A stretch of DNA of 64,000 nt from Oscillospiraceae bacterium. GTDB taxonomy: Bacteria; Bacillota; Clostridia; Oscillospirales; Ruminococcaceae. Below the pieces are notes generated by a model. The model worked only from the letters and a program-made list of their open reading frames with translations, ran no database searches and was not told the origin of the DNA. A program made the position numbers and the translations under genes. Shown here one piece after another: positions 51,443 through 58,593 of the stretch. Position 1 is the first letter of the stretch. Each line of letters starts with the position of its first letter. The DNA lies in contig JAJQDP010000006.1 in NCBI GenBank assembly GCA_021202155.1, positions 186,001-250,000 of the forward strand, read 5' to 3'.

Positions 51443-51824
51443 TTCTGTAGTCAAGGTCTCCCCTGTCTAATGCCATGATTAAGGCGTCGGCTGTTGCAAT
51501 ATTTGTTGCCACTGGAATGTTATATACGTCACAGAGCCTGAGAATATCTCTTTCATCCGGCTCGCTTGTTTTACGGTTGATAGGGTCTCTGAAGAACAGA
51601 AGCAGATCAATCTCGTTGCAGGAGATCTTCGCACTAATCTGTTGACAACCGCCCTGAGAACCGGCGAGGTATTTTTCGATCTTGAGTCCTGTTGCTTCGG
51701 CGACTTGCTTTCCGGTAGTGCCCGTAGCACAGAGGTTGTGTTTTCCCAAAATTCCGCTGTATGCAGTACAGAACTGAATCATGAGTTCTTTTTTGGCGTC
51801 GTGAGCTATGAGAGCGATATTCAT
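51435..51824 (-). CDS. mgsA: Methylglyoxal synthase-like protein with altered active site
   Basis: 129-residue protein of the MgsA family, which converts dihydroxyacetone phosphate to methylglyoxal. AHD near residue 8, TGTTG at residues 34-38 and FFRDP (Asp80) are kept. The motif GGDQQ, whose aspartate is the catalytic base (Asp71 in E. coli), reads GGCQQ with Cys60. The later catalytic histidine (His98 in E. coli) is Ser87. Activity is therefore doubtful or different. It precedes the T-box of hisS on the same strand, with its own promoter at 51869-51897. Confidence 0.85.
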   Translation of the reverse strand: MNIALIAHDAKKELMIQFCTAYSGILGKHNLCATGTTGKQVAEATGLKIEKYLAGSQGGCQQISAKISCNEIDLLLFFRDPINRKTSEPDERDILRLCDVYNIPVATNIATADALIMALDRGDLDYRIP

Positions 51825-51868
51825 AGGCTACCCCCTTTAAAATATTGCGGGTAAAATCCGCTTCTTAT

Positions 51869-51897
51869 AGCATACCACATTATAACCAAAAAGTCAA
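51869..51897 (-). promoter_or_regulatory. Promoter of mgsA
   Basis: Minus strand -35 TTGACT (51892-51897), 17-bp spacer, -10 TATGCT (51869-51874). Confidence 0.5.
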
Positions 51898-52031
51898 TCA
51901 TTTTTGACGTGAAATTTTGGTTAAATATTATACCAGATTTCAGGCTGAAAGCCAAAATTGAAGCCTGCACTGACTTTTGCCAGTGGTTTTAAGCCATCAT
52001 CTGTTGCAAAAAGCCCTGCCATCACAGCCAA

Positions 52032-52508
52032 TCAGCCGTCAGTGTTGAGCTCTGAGTCGTCGCCAACGCCGAACATCGCCTCGAACTCGTCGCGGTCGAT
52101 GCCTTCCTCCCAGAGAATGTCGACCTCTTCCTCATCCTCGTCGACAGTTGTTGTAACAGTTGTCGTGGCTTCGGTGGTTGTCGCTTTGGTTGTGGTAGTA
52201 GCGGCAGTTGTGGTGGTAGCGGTGGTTGTAGTCGCCGCTGTTGTCGACTCAGATGTCGTTGTGGTGGCGGCTTCTGTCTCTGATTCAGGAGCGGTTGTGA
52301 CTGCAGACTCCTCGGTAGTAGCTTCTGTAGCCTCAGTCTCATCAGGAATCACGTCGGTCACATCCTCAGAAGCAACCGTCACCGGCAAATCAGCAGGAGT
52401 TATGTCCTCGGTGACGTCACCGGTGGTGACAGCGTCGCCGTTCCCACCGCAGGCGGTAAGCATTATTGCGGTCATCAAAGCCATAACAATTAATAATAAC
52501 TTTTTCAT
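52032..52508 (-). CDS. Small lipoprotein with Thr-rich low-complexity tail
   Basis: 158-residue lipoprotein: signal peptide with lipobox MLTAC (Cys near residue 20), then a long region dominated by Thr, Ala and Glu with AATTTT-like runs (residues about 55-125), and an acidic end (DEDEEEVDILW) with a short helix. The Thr-rich part would be extended and possibly glycosylated. The start at 52508 follows GAGG. Function unknown. The opposite strand carries a long open frame (51958-52536) that is only an effect of the repetitive composition. Confidence 0.75.
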   Translation of the reverse strand: MKKLLLIVMALMTAIMLTACGGNGDAVTTGDVTEDITPADLPVTVASEDVTDVIPDETEATEATTEESAVTTAPESETEAATTTTSESTTAATTTTATTTTAATTTTKATTTEATTTVTTTVDEDEEEVDILWEEGIDRDEFEAMFGVGDDSELNTDG

Positions 52509-52527
52509 ATTGAAACCTCGCAAACTC

Positions 52528-52600
52528 AATTCGTAATGCGTAATGCGTAATGCGCAATTGTGCAACTGAACCTGCTCGTTAATTACGAATTACGCATTAT
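52528..52600. repeat. Inverted ATTACG/CGTAAT repeat tracts
   Basis: Tandem TAATGCG copies (52528-52559) are followed at 52581-52600 by the inverted words ATTACGAATTACGCATTA, so the two parts can pair. The same words occur at 33623-33654. Confidence 0.7.
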
Positions 52601-52635
52601 TTATCCGTTTCCAGCAATACTATCGTGGAAAGCAT

Positions 52636-52669
52636 AACGCGCCCCGCTTTGGGTTTTAAGCGGAGCGCG
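52636..52669 (-). terminator. Hairpin terminator after rpsT
   Basis: Stem CGCGCCCCGCTT/AAGCGGAGCGCG with one mismatch and an 8-nt loop, 15 bases past the rpsT stop; the T run is weak. Confidence 0.65.
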
Positions 52670-52684
52670 ATCAAAGCGTTGTTA

Positions 52685-52930
52685 TCAGCCGTTAAGCTTC
52701 TTAGCGAGCTGGGACTTTTTCCTTGCCGCCTTGTTCTTGTGGATGATTCCCTTGGCAGCAGCCTGGTCAACCTTCTTGGTTGCAAGCTTTACTGCGGCGG
52801 TCTTCTCCTCACCCTCTGCCGCATCAACCTTCTTGATAGCGGTCTTGAGCGCGCTCTTGGTAGCCTTGTTCTGAGCCGCCTTCTTCTCGTTTACCAGAAC
52901 TCTCTTCTTGGCAGACTTGATATTTGCCAT
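52685..52930 (-). CDS. rpsT: Ribosomal protein bS20
   Basis: 81-residue, very basic 30S subunit protein ([24 protein letters not shown]), almost entirely helical. GGAGGTGTCTT precedes the ATG. It is divergent from gpr, a neighbour pairing common in spore-forming Firmicutes, and has a long structured leader. Confidence 0.97.
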   Translation of the reverse strand: MANIKSAKKRVLVNEKKAAQNKATKSALKTAIKKVDAAEGEEKTAAVKLATKKVDQAAAKGIIHKNKAARKKSQLAKKLNG

Positions 52931-53106
52931 AAGACACCTCCTTAGTTAATATTCCGCGGGAGCTTCCGCAAGCGGGTTAACCCCGCAGAGTAAACTTAGT
53001 TGGATACCCGGTGCACGACTGAGAGAAAGTGCGCCTTGGGGTTAATGACTCCCCAGCTATTCAACAAGTACCTGTAGACCCTGAACTTGTTTGCACAGAC
53101 CTACAA
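52931..53106 (-). ncRNA. Structured rpsT leader
   Basis: About 175 untranslated bases from the promoter at 53112-53140 to the rpsT start. Predicted pairings by eye: AACAAGT/ACTTGTT, GGGG/CCCC, GGCGCAC/GTGC, and GCGGGGTTAACCCGC near the ribosome binding site. Long leaders of ribosomal protein genes are often sites of feedback control by the protein itself; that role is inferred here. Confidence 0.5.
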
Positions 53107-53111
53107 CGTAT

Positions 53112-53140
53112 AATATACCATTACTCGCGTCAAATTGCAA
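53112..53140 (-). promoter_or_regulatory. Promoter of rpsT
   Basis: Minus strand -35 TTGCAA (53135-53140), 17-bp spacer, -10 TATATT (53112-53117). Confidence 0.6.
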
Positions 53141-53179
53141 GTGTTTTTTTGAATTTTTCTTTGGAAAAGAGGATTTTTT

Positions 53180-54004
53180 ATGATTTTTCAGCCAGAAACT
53201 AAGAGAACCGACCTCGCGATGGAGCTTTCAGACGACCTTCCGGAGGGTGTGGAAGTAAAAAATGACGTATTGGGAGGGTTCGCCGTCACCGATATTCAAC
53301 TGAAAAGCGAGTCCGCCGCCAGAGCTGTCGGGAAAGCGGTCGGAAGGTACCTGACTCTTGAGCCGCGTGACAGCTTTGAAATGATACCATCAAATGCGGA
53401 CGAATACTCAATTGGGCTTTCGGAGAAGCTCCGGGAGCTTCTTCAGGACGCAAGCTCGGTTTTCGTCGCCGGTCTTGGGAACGAGTGCATCACTCCCGAC
53501 AGCTTAGGTCCGCGGGTTGTCTCCCACATATTCGCCACGCGGCATATTCCGACCGACGCGCCGGAACTTGACACAAAAGGTCTCGGGCTCGTCTCCTGCG
53601 CCGCGCCGGGAGTCATGGGTCAGACGGGAATCGAAACGGCGGAGTTTTTGAACTCGCTCATCGAGAAGGTTTCGCCCGACGCGGTTATCGTCATCGACGC
53701 TCTCGCCTGCCAGAATCCCCGTCACTTGGGCAGAACTATCCAGCTCACCGACGCCGGAATCTCACCCGGAAGCGGAGTCATGAATTCCCGTAGCGAAGTT
53801 TCAAGAAGAACTCTTGGCATCCCATGCATAGCAATCGGCGTCCCGACCGTCGCCGACGCCGGCACAAAGGACGAGCCGCTGATGGTCACTCCCAAAAATA
53901 TCGACAAGCTGATTTCGACCTGCGCCATGATTATTTCGGGAGGGATTAATAAGTGTTTGCATGAAGGGTTGACGTTAGGGGAACTGAGACTACTGACGGC
54001 GTGA
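53180..54004 (+). CDS. gpr: Germination protease GPR
   Basis: 274-residue aspartic-type protease that degrades small acid-soluble spore proteins during germination. The N-terminus FQPETKRTDLAMEL resembles the propeptide cleavage region, and GLGNECITPDSLGPRV, VIDALACQNPRHLGRTIQLTDAGI and GSGVMNSR are family core motifs. It is shorter at the C-terminus than Bacillus GPR, within the range of Clostridial forms as I recall them. Expected to be made in the forespore; no standard sigma-A promoter is obvious. It indicates a spore-forming organism. Confidence 0.95.
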   Translation: MIFQPETKRTDLAMELSDDLPEGVEVKNDVLGGFAVTDIQLKSESAARAVGKAVGRYLTLEPRDSFEMIPSNADEYSIGLSEKLRELLQDASSVFVAGLGNECITPDSLGPRVVSHIFATRHIPTDAPELDTKGLGLVSCAAPGVMGQTGIETAEFLNSLIEKVSPDAVIVIDALACQNPRHLGRTIQLTDAGISPGSGVMNSRSEVSRRTLGIPCIAIGVPTVADAGTKDEPLMVTPKNIDKLISTCAMIISGGINKCLHEGLTLGELRLLTA

Positions 54005-54228
54005 CCCCCCCTCCACCGACTTCACTGGCTGAAGACGACTTGGCTGACGCCAAGTCGGCAAGTTCGGCTTTGCCGAACTTGCACCCCTCCACCACCGCCT
54101 TCGGCGGCGGTCCCCCTCCCCCTTCGGGGGAGGCTATTTGTCTTCTCTTAAAAGCTTGCAAGAGAACAAAAAAAGGCTCCCCTGAAAGGGGAGCTGTCAG
54201 CCCCGAAAGGGGCTGACTGAGGGGTTTC
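54005..54228. repeat. Modular hairpin element R7 with flanking palindromes
   Basis: Complete copy, orientation A, core 54081-54225, starting right at the gpr stop codon. CCACC-type half: ACCACCGCC-TTCG-GGCGGCGGT and CCTCCCCC-TTCG-GGGGGAGG. Right half: GGCTCCCC-TGAA-AGGGGAGC, CAGCCCC-GAAA-GGGGCTG, GAGGGG. Left flank holds two more palindromes: GACTTGG../CCAAGTC and GCAAGTTCGGC/GCCGAACTTGC. R10 has relatives of both. Confidence 0.86.
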
Positions 54229-54234
54229 CAAACG

Positions 54235-55677
54235 CTATTCCGCATCCGGGTCATACGCCGCGATGGACTCGTTCAACTGGTTGACGTAATACTCAAGCTG
54301 TTCGTTATATGTCTCCTTGAGCTGTGCCCATGTGGTCGGGTCTTCAGCGTAGGCAATGCCTTCGTAGTTATAGATAACCGCATAGAGCTTGTCGCCGTAG
54401 CCTTCGTAGTAGGTGATGACAACCTTGTCTATCTGTGTGGTGAGGTCGTAGCACTCATCCCACATTTCGAGCATCTCTTCAGTCCAGAGGTATGTCTCCT
54501 CAAGCTGGACTCTGTCGATGTCGACAACAGTCGGGTCAAGAACCTTGAATCTCATGCAAGCCGCTAAGAGAGCAACGCCCTCGGGGTTCGGAGCACCGTT
54601 TACGATGCAATAGCCGTCGGCTGTGGATTCCATGTAGTAGATGCCGTCGCCGTCATCATCTCTCGGAAGCGGAACGAACATGACTTCGCCCTCTTCGATG
54701 TCGCCCCAGATGGAGTTGACGGTCTCGACAGTGTCGGTGAATTCGGAGGTTTCTGCGATGCAGAAGAGCTGGAGTCCTTCCTTGATGCCGCCGCCGGAAA
54801 CGCCGTTACGGATTGACCAATCCTTGTTCCAGAGCGGGTATACGCACTCGTTCTTGCCAAGGTTATAGAGAAGGTTCGCCGCGCGCTCAACAGCCGCTGA
54901 ATCAATATTACTCTCAAATTGCTGTGTTTCGGTGTTATACTGTACTATCATCTCGCCGCAGGAATGCATAAGAGCCGCGCTGTAGTACCAGCCGTCAAGA
55001 GCATATCTGTCCTCGTCGGGGTCGGAGAAGTCAACACACATCTCATAGAAAGCGTCCCATGTCCACTCGTCGTTCCAATAGAGCTCTGCGGGGTCGTCGT
55101 AACCAAATTCCTCGATAACTCTTCTGTTATAAACAACAACGTGACCGAAAGCGTTATCATAAACGATAACATAGGGTCTGTTCTTCAGGGAGTAGTAGTC
55201 ATAGGCGAATTCCTTTTCGCCTGCCCAAAGAGCGTCGTCATAGTCTATGTAGGTGTCAACCGGCTGGAACATGCCCTTGATACAGCTTGTCGGGAAAATC
55301 TCGTTGCCGCCAGGGTAGAAGTCGGGAGAATTGGAAGCCAAAATGAGGTTGGCAAGATCGTCAAAACGAGTGTCCCATGAGCACTCATACCACTCGATAG
55401 AACAGCCGTATTTTTCCTGGAATGTCCAATATCCTGAATTGATAATTTCGTCGTCTGAGTAGTTCTGCATGTCGTCATACCAGCAGAACCATGTGATGGT
55501 TGAATTTGCCGCTTCGGTCTCCTCTACGTCGGGAAGATAAATTCCCGCGGCATTAAGGATAGCCTCGGCATCCTGTGTAGCAAAGGTAAGCTGAACAACC
55601 TCTCTACTTGTACTGCCGCATCCGACCAAAGCCATGATCATGATTCCGGCAAGAAGAAGTGCAATCACCTTCTTCAT
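54235..55677 (-). CDS. Extracellular solute-binding lipoprotein, copy 1
   Basis: 480-residue lipoprotein (lipobox ALVGC) with the plan of family 1 sugar-binding proteins of ABC importers: ITWFCWYDD opening, NSPDFYP, VVYNRRVIEEFGYDDPAELYWNDEWTWD near residue 200, and PNPEGVALLAACMRF. About 65 percent or more of the sequence matches copy 2 by eye. No permease or ATPase gene is adjacent, so it either serves a remote transporter or acts as a sensor or binding protein. Promoter at 55710-55738; start ATG 55677 behind GGAGGTGCT. Confidence 0.86.
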   Translation of the reverse strand: MKKVIALLLAGIMIMALVGCGSTSREVVQLTFATQDAEAILNAAGIYLPDVEETEAANSTITWFCWYDDMQNYSDDEIINSGYWTFQEKYGCSIEWYECSWDTRFDDLANLILASNSPDFYPGGNEIFPTSCIKGMFQPVDTYIDYDDALWAGEKEFAYDYYSLKNRPYVIVYDNAFGHVVVYNRRVIEEFGYDDPAELYWNDEWTWDAFYEMCVDFSDPDEDRYALDGWYYSAALMHSCGEMIVQYNTETQQFESNIDSAAVERAANLLYNLGKNECVYPLWNKDWSIRNGVSGGGIKEGLQLFCIAETSEFTDTVETVNSIWGDIEEGEVMFVPLPRDDDGDGIYYMESTADGYCIVNGAPNPEGVALLAACMRFKVLDPTVVDIDRVQLEETYLWTEEMLEMWDECYDLTTQIDKVVITYYEGYGDKLYAVIYNYEGIAYAEDPTTWAQLKETYNEQLEYYVNQLNESIAAYDPDAE

Positions 55678-55690
55678 TACAGCACCTCCT
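55598..55690 (-). repeat. 93-bp exact repeat, copy 1 (second copy 57375-57467)
   Basis: The ribosome binding site, start and signal-peptide codons of the two solute-binding genes are identical over 93 bases while the mature parts have diverged. Confidence 0.92.
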
Positions 55691-55709
55691 AAAAGAATTT
55701 TGCCCATTT

Positions 55710-55738
55710 ATTATACACCATTTCGACGTAAATTTCAA
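55710..55738 (-). promoter_or_regulatory. Promoter of solute-binding copy 1
   Basis: Minus strand -35 TTGAAA (55733-55738), 17-bp spacer, -10 TATAAT (55710-55715). The leader is short, about 25 bases, and has no terminator. Confidence 0.78.
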
Positions 55739-55827
55739 TTGAGCATTGTGCACAATAAACGGGAATGGGATTTGTGCAGATTGCACAGGTAGGATCGTGC
55801 CTCGTGTGATGCGCTCCTTTCGGTCGC

Positions 55828-55987
55828 GCACCCCTCCACCACGCTTCGCGTGGTCCCCCTCCGGAAGTTCGCTTGCGAACTTCATGTCAGAGGGAGGCTT
55901 AGTTTCGCTCTCCCAAAAGCTTGCAAAGGCGCAAAAAAGGCTCCCCTGAAAGGGGAGCTGGCTGCCCGAAGGGCAGACTGAGGGGGT
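55828..55987. repeat. Modular hairpin element R8 with a replaced hairpin tip
   Basis: Complete copy, orientation A. Left half ACCACGC-TTCG-CGTGGT, then CCCTCC closing with GGAGGG, but the usual loop is replaced by a whole palindrome GAAGTTCGC-TT-GCGAACTTC. Spacer, GGCTCCCC-TGAA-AGGGGAGC, CTGCCC-GAAG-GGGCAG and GAGGGGG follow. It ends ten bases before the stop codon of solute-binding copy 2. Confidence 0.84.
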
Positions 55988-55996
55988 TCCCCAGTC

Positions 55997-57454
55997 TTAT
56001 CCTTCGTAATCATTCATTTCATACGGGTCGTAAGATTCAATCTGAGCGTTCAGCTCGGCAACATAGTACTCAAGCTGTTCGTTATAGGCTTCCTTGATCT
56101 GTGCCCATGTGGAGGCGTCGGAGGAGTCTGCGATTGACTCATACTTCTCGGTTACAGCCTGGAGCTTGTCGCCCAAGCCTGAATCGTAAACAACGATGAG
56201 GTTCTCAGCGGAAGAAGCGAGTCTGTAGCACTCGTCGTACATTTCGAGCATCTCTTCAGTCCAGAGATAGGTCTCCTCAAGCTGAATTCTGTCGATTGAG
56301 ATAACAGTCGGGTCCAAAACCTTGAATCTCATGCAGGAAGCAAGAAGTACAACGCCCTCGGGGTTCGATGCGCCCTGAACTATGCAATAGCCAAGGGATG
56401 TCGACTCGGTGTAGTAGTAACCGTCGCTGTCGTCATCTCTGGGAAGCGGAACGAACATGAGCTCGCCCTCGGTTACATCGCCGAATACCGCGCTGATTTC
56501 AGAAACAGTTCCTGTGAATACCCAAGAACCACGGATGTAGAAGAGAAGAAGTCCTTCCTTCATGCCGCCGCCCTCGGTACTGTTACGGATGCTCCAACCG
56601 TTATTCCATCTCGGATAGATGCAGTCGTTCTTATTGAGGTCATAGAGAAGCTGTGCCGCACGCTCGATAGCGGGTGAATCAACATTGATTTCATACTGCT
56701 GTGTCTCGGTGTTGTAGACGATTATCGTCTCACCACTGGAGTGCATGATTCCGTGGTTATAGCCCCACCCATCGAGAGCGTATCTGTCCTCGTCGGGGTC
56801 GGAGAAGTCTACGCACATTTCATAGAAGACATCCCATGTCCACTCGTCGTTCCAATAGAGCTCAGCAGGATCGTCATAGCCCCATTCTTCGATGACTCTT
56901 CTGTTGTAAGCAACAACGTTGCCAAAGGAGTTATCATAGACGATTATGTAGGGTCTGCCCTTGATTGAGAAATAGTTGTAAGCGTATTCTTTCTCACCTG
57001 CCCAGAGTTCATCGTCATAGCTCATGTAGTCGTCAACGGGGACGAACATTCCTTTTACACATCTTGTCGGGAAGATTTCGTTATCTCCGGGATAGAAGTC
57101 GGGGGAGTTGGAAGCGAGTATAAGGGTTGCAAGCTCGTCATATCTTGTATCCCATGTGCACTCGTCCCACTTGATTGCGCAACCGTACTTCTCCTGGAAA
57201 GTCCAGTAGCCGGAATTGATGATTTCGTCTTCAGAGTAGTTTTGCATTGAATCATACCAGGCAAACCATCTTATGGTGGTGCCTGCCGCCGCTGTCTCCT
57301 CAGCATCGGGAAGATAGATACCTGCAGCATTGAGGATTGCCTCGGCGTCCTGAGTTGCAAAAGTAAGCTGGACGACCTCTCTACTTGTACTGCCGCATCC
57401 GACCAAAGCCATGATCATGATTCCGGCAAGAAGAAGTGCAATCACCTTCTTCAT
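55997..57454 (-). CDS. Extracellular solute-binding lipoprotein, copy 2
   Basis: 485-residue paralog of copy 1 with the same lipobox and domain plan (IRWFAWYDSMQNYSEDEI, VVAYNRRVIEEWGYDDPAE, NPEGVVLLASCMRF). Start ATG 57454. Unlike copy 1 it has a leader of about 130 bases with an intrinsic terminator at 57504-57525, so the two paralogs are controlled differently. Again no transporter genes adjoin. Ligand unknown; family members bind sugars or oligosaccharides. Confidence 0.86.
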   Translation of the reverse strand: MKKVIALLLAGIMIMALVGCGSTSREVVQLTFATQDAEAILNAAGIYLPDAEETAAAGTTIRWFAWYDSMQNYSEDEIINSGYWTFQEKYGCAIKWDECTWDTRYDELATLILASNSPDFYPGDNEIFPTRCVKGMFVPVDDYMSYDDELWAGEKEYAYNYFSIKGRPYIIVYDNSFGNVVAYNRRVIEEWGYDDPAELYWNDEWTWDVFYEMCVDFSDPDEDRYALDGWGYNHGIMHSSGETIIVYNTETQQYEINVDSPAIERAAQLLYDLNKNDCIYPRWNNGWSIRNSTEGGGMKEGLLLFYIRGSWVFTGTVSEISAVFGDVTEGELMFVPLPRDDDSDGYYYTESTSLGYCIVQGASNPEGVVLLASCMRFKVLDPTVISIDRIQLEETYLWTEEMLEMYDECYRLASSAENLIVVYDSGLGDKLQAVTEKYESIADSSDASTWAQIKEAYNEQLEYYVAELNAQIESYDPYEMNDYEG

Positions 57455-57467
57455 TACAGCACCTCCT
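57375..57467 (-). repeat. 93-bp exact repeat, copy 2
   Basis: Partner of 55598-55690, offset by 1777 bp. Confidence 0.92.
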
Positions 57468-57503
57468 TGGAGTATGTCCTAAGTTAATGAGCCCCAAAAA
57501 TTC

Positions 57504-57525
57504 AAAAACCGCGCTACACGCACGG
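57504..57525 (-). terminator. Leader terminator upstream of solute-binding copy 2
   Basis: Stem CCGTGC/GCGCGG (57520-57525 with 57509-57514) with loop GTGTA followed by TTTTTGAATTTTT on the minus strand. It lies between promoter and gene, the arrangement of an attenuator. Confidence 0.68.
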
Positions 57526-57592
57526 CTGTTTTCAACCCCGATGTCCAGAAGAGAAAGGAGGAGGTACGAAAATGAAATTTCAGTGCACACTC

Positions 57593-57621
57593 ATTATACA
57601 CCTTTTCACAAAACTTTGCAA
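57593..57621 (-). promoter_or_regulatory. Promoter of solute-binding copy 2
   Basis: Minus strand -35 TTGCAA (57616-57621), 17-bp spacer, -10 TATAAT (57593-57598). Confidence 0.78.
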
Positions 57622-57694
57622 CATGACATAATGCACAAGATATGAGTGCTTGTTTTGTGCAAGTTGCATAGGTGGGAAACTCTCCAGCAGTTAT

Positions 57695-57790
57695 CGCCCT
57701 GCGGACGATATGCCCCTTGCGGGGCAACCCCTCCACCGGCTTCGCCGGTCTCCCTCCCCCTTCAGGGAGGCTATTTTCATTCTGACAGAG
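57695..57790. repeat. Hairpin element R9, half copy (CCACC type)
   Basis: GCCCC-TTGC-GGGGC palindrome, ACCCCTCC, ACCGGC-TTCG-CCGGT stem and CCTCCC-CCTTCA-GGGAGG. No right half is recognisable. The rest of the 57455-57808 gap is the leader of the solute-binding gene. Confidence 0.78.
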
Positions 57791-57808
57791 GGTTCTGCAA
57801 AAACGATT

Positions 57809-58135
57809 TTATTCCAAATTAATTCCCTGCTTCAAGATATACGCCCAATTGCGGCGGCTGTAAAGAAATCTGACAACGTGGACGATGTCATCAACAATTA
57901 TGTAGAACGCGAGATAATTATTCACCATCGCAAAGCGAATTCCCCACGATTTGAGAATCGGGTCGTCAACGATGCGGTTTCTATCCGGGAATTCACTAAG
58001 TGTGGAGATTTTCCTTTCAAAATCATCTACCAGCTTATCAGCCGCAGTCGGATTTCTCAGATTGAATTCTATATAATCCGCGGCTTCTACTACGTCTTTG
58101 CTCGCTTTTTTAGTTACATGAATTCTATAATTCAT
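57809..58135 (-). CDS. RelE/ParE family toxin
   Basis: 108-residue protein of the ParE/RelE plasmid-stabilisation family (MNYRIHVTKKASKDVVEAADYIEFN, RFLYSRRNW near the end). Family members inhibit gyrase (ParE) or cut mRNA on the ribosome (RelE); the target cannot be told. Its start overlaps the antitoxin stop by four bases. Confidence 0.9.
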   Translation of the reverse strand: MNYRIHVTKKASKDVVEAADYIEFNLRNPTAADKLVDDFERKISTLSEFPDRNRIVDDPILKSWGIRFAMVNNYLAFYIIVDDIVHVVRFLYSRRNWAYILKQGINLE

Positions 58136-58395
58136 CTCATTCTACTCTCCCTGATTTCCTTCATTGCTTCGTCGAGCGGCAATGTCCTGCCGGCTTTTAC
58201 GTCATCAAGACCTTCCTGAAGGAGTCCGTAGAGTTCAAAGCGACCGGTGAGCTGTTCATAGGATTCCATGCTCATGGTAACTATATCCCCGCGACCGTTC
58301 TTTGTGATAAAAACAGGCTCCATTGTTTCATGGCATAAGGTTGAGACTTCGTTATAGTGGTTTCTTAAATCGGTACTCGATATGATTGTTGGCAT
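58132..58395 (-). CDS. Phd/YefM family antitoxin
   Basis: 87-residue antitoxin starting MPTIISSTDLRNHYNEVSTLC, the typical DNA-binding N-terminus of Phd/YefM, with a C-terminal helix that would wrap the toxin. The ATG at 58395 follows AGAGGTGATATT; an extension to 58524 crosses the promoter. A fully consensus promoter lies at 58418-58446 and is probably auto-repressed. Confidence 0.9.
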   Translation of the reverse strand: MPTIISSTDLRNHYNEVSTLCHETMEPVFITKNGRGDIVTMSMESYEQLTGRFELYGLLQEGLDDVKAGRTLPLDEAMKEIRESRMR

Positions 58396-58417
58396 AATAT
58401 CACCTCTTTCTAAAGAA

Positions 58418-58446
58418 ATTATATCAGAATTCGTCAAGAATGTCAA
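58418..58446 (-). promoter_or_regulatory. Consensus promoter of the Phd/ParE module
   Basis: Minus strand -35 TTGACA (58441-58446), 17-bp spacer, -10 TATAAT (58418-58423). Confidence 0.87.
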
Positions 58447-58530
58447 TAGCCGAAATAGTGCAATTTCGGATTTCGGAATCCTCCCCACTACTGCGTTTCT
58501 CCGTAAAAGAAACTGTAACCCCATCGTAAC

Positions 58531-58559
58531 TTGACAATTTCCCCGTCTTAGAGTAATAT
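58531..58559 (+). promoter_or_regulatory. Promoter of glmM
   Basis: Plus strand -35 TTGACA (58531-58536), 17-bp spacer, -10 TAATAT (58554-58559). Confidence 0.72.
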
Positions 58560-58593
58560 ATTATAATAGTATTTCTTGATAAGGAGACTTGGT

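Noticed and set aside
51958-52536. A 192-residue Val/Ala-rich open frame on the plus strand
   Set aside because: It mirrors the Thr-rich lipoprotein gene on the other strand. The long frame follows from the repetitive ACC/GGT composition, and it has no convincing start site.
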